Source of the DNA: Nocardioides sp. SYSU D00038
Lineage (GTDB): Bacteria; Actinomycetota; Actinomycetes; Propionibacteriales; Nocardioidaceae
Length of the DNA stretch: 64,000 bases
Reading direction: 5' to 3'
Assembly: GCF_016924665.1 (NCBI RefSeq)
Contig: NZ_JAFFJT010000007.1
Location: 62,001 to 126,000 of the forward strand
Under the pieces are notes generated by a model. It ran no database searches. It was given only the letters and a program-made list of their open reading frames with translations, and was not told where the DNA came from. Shown in pieces: positions 63,964 through 64,000 of this stretch. The first letter of the stretch is position 1. Each line of letters starts with the position of its first letter. A program made the position numbers and the translations under genes.

Positions 63964-64000
63964 TCACTGGCGGACGAAGACGATGCTGAACTCGCCCTCC
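63964..64000 (-). CDS. C-terminal end of an unidentified gene
   Basis: On the minus strand the frame reads EGEFSIVFVRQ then TGA at 63964-63966 and runs off the window. Eleven residues are too few to identify a family. The 80-base gap before the kinase gene would hold the kinase promoter. Coding status is likely but not certain. Confidence 0.35.
   Translation of the reverse strand, partial: EGEFSIVFVRQ

Overview
The window is chromosomal DNA from a high-GC actinobacterium, most likely Nocardioides or another member of the Nocardioidaceae. Supporting signs are the strong G/C bias at third codon positions, many GTG starts, frequent GTGA/ATGA stop-start overlaps, a mycothiol conjugate amidase gene, and actinobacterial DUF4245, DUF4307, DUF4032 and DUF1707 genes. 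No rRNA, tRNA, CRISPR array, phage, integrase or insertion sequence was seen. Many genes have a -10-like TAnnnT box only 6-8 nt before the start codon, which suggests widespread leaderless transcription.

Layout. 0-5.4 kb: end of xseA, xseB, a DUF4245 membrane protein, an ion-transporter-superfamily permease, and a tight molybdate operon (HTH-TOBE protein, modA, modB, modC). 5.3-9.6 kb: glpX, two alpha/beta hydrolases and a DUF4032 protein. 9.6-15.3 kb: a LpqY-SugABC-like sugar importer with an extra divergent ATPase. 15.3-21.8 kb: a DUF1707 protein, class I fumarase, small proteins, a spermidine-synthase-like protein, class II fumarase (fumC) and a secreted transglycosylase-like protein. 21.9-28.3 kb: PIN-PhoH protein, short prenyl transferase, hemolysin III protein, and an aldehyde dehydrogenase/GMC oxidoreductase operon. 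28.4-30.4 kb: DUF255 thioredoxin-like protein. 30.4-32.3 kb: an array of REP-like palindromic repeats followed by a DUF222-HNH endonuclease gene. 32.3-33.6 kb: ECF41-type sigma factor and DoxX-like protein. 33.6-42.5 kb: a one-directional accessory catabolic cluster (flavin monooxygenase, XylFGH-like importer, acetoacetyl-CoA-synthetase-like ligase, TetR regulator, APH-fold phosphotransferase). 42.8-51 kb: secreted nuclease-like protein, mca, DUF4307 protein, greA, ilvA, AI-2E family protein, metB, msrA. 50.7-54.5 kb: TetR/hydrolase pair with twin operators, cation antiporter, VOC protein, atypical LuxR regulator. 54.8-64 kb: SigF/SigB-type sigma factor, secreted Ig-like repeat protein, two paralogous membrane proteins, and a response regulator with two tandem paralogous histidine kinases.

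From memory, the gene order xseA-xseB ... DUF4245, glpX, fum, phoH2, prenyl transferase, hlyIII, DUF255 | small membrane protein, mca, DUF4307, greA, metB matches M. tuberculosis Rv1108c to Rv1079 in reverse. On that basis the 30.4-42.7 kb stretch looks like an insertion into an old conserved block, and it carries the repeats, the HNH gene and the catabolic cluster. That cluster is the best candidate here for an undescribed system: its gene content fits uptake, oxygenation and CoA-activation of a small carbonyl compound, with an APH-type kinase and a clean TetR-type palindrome in front of the first gene.
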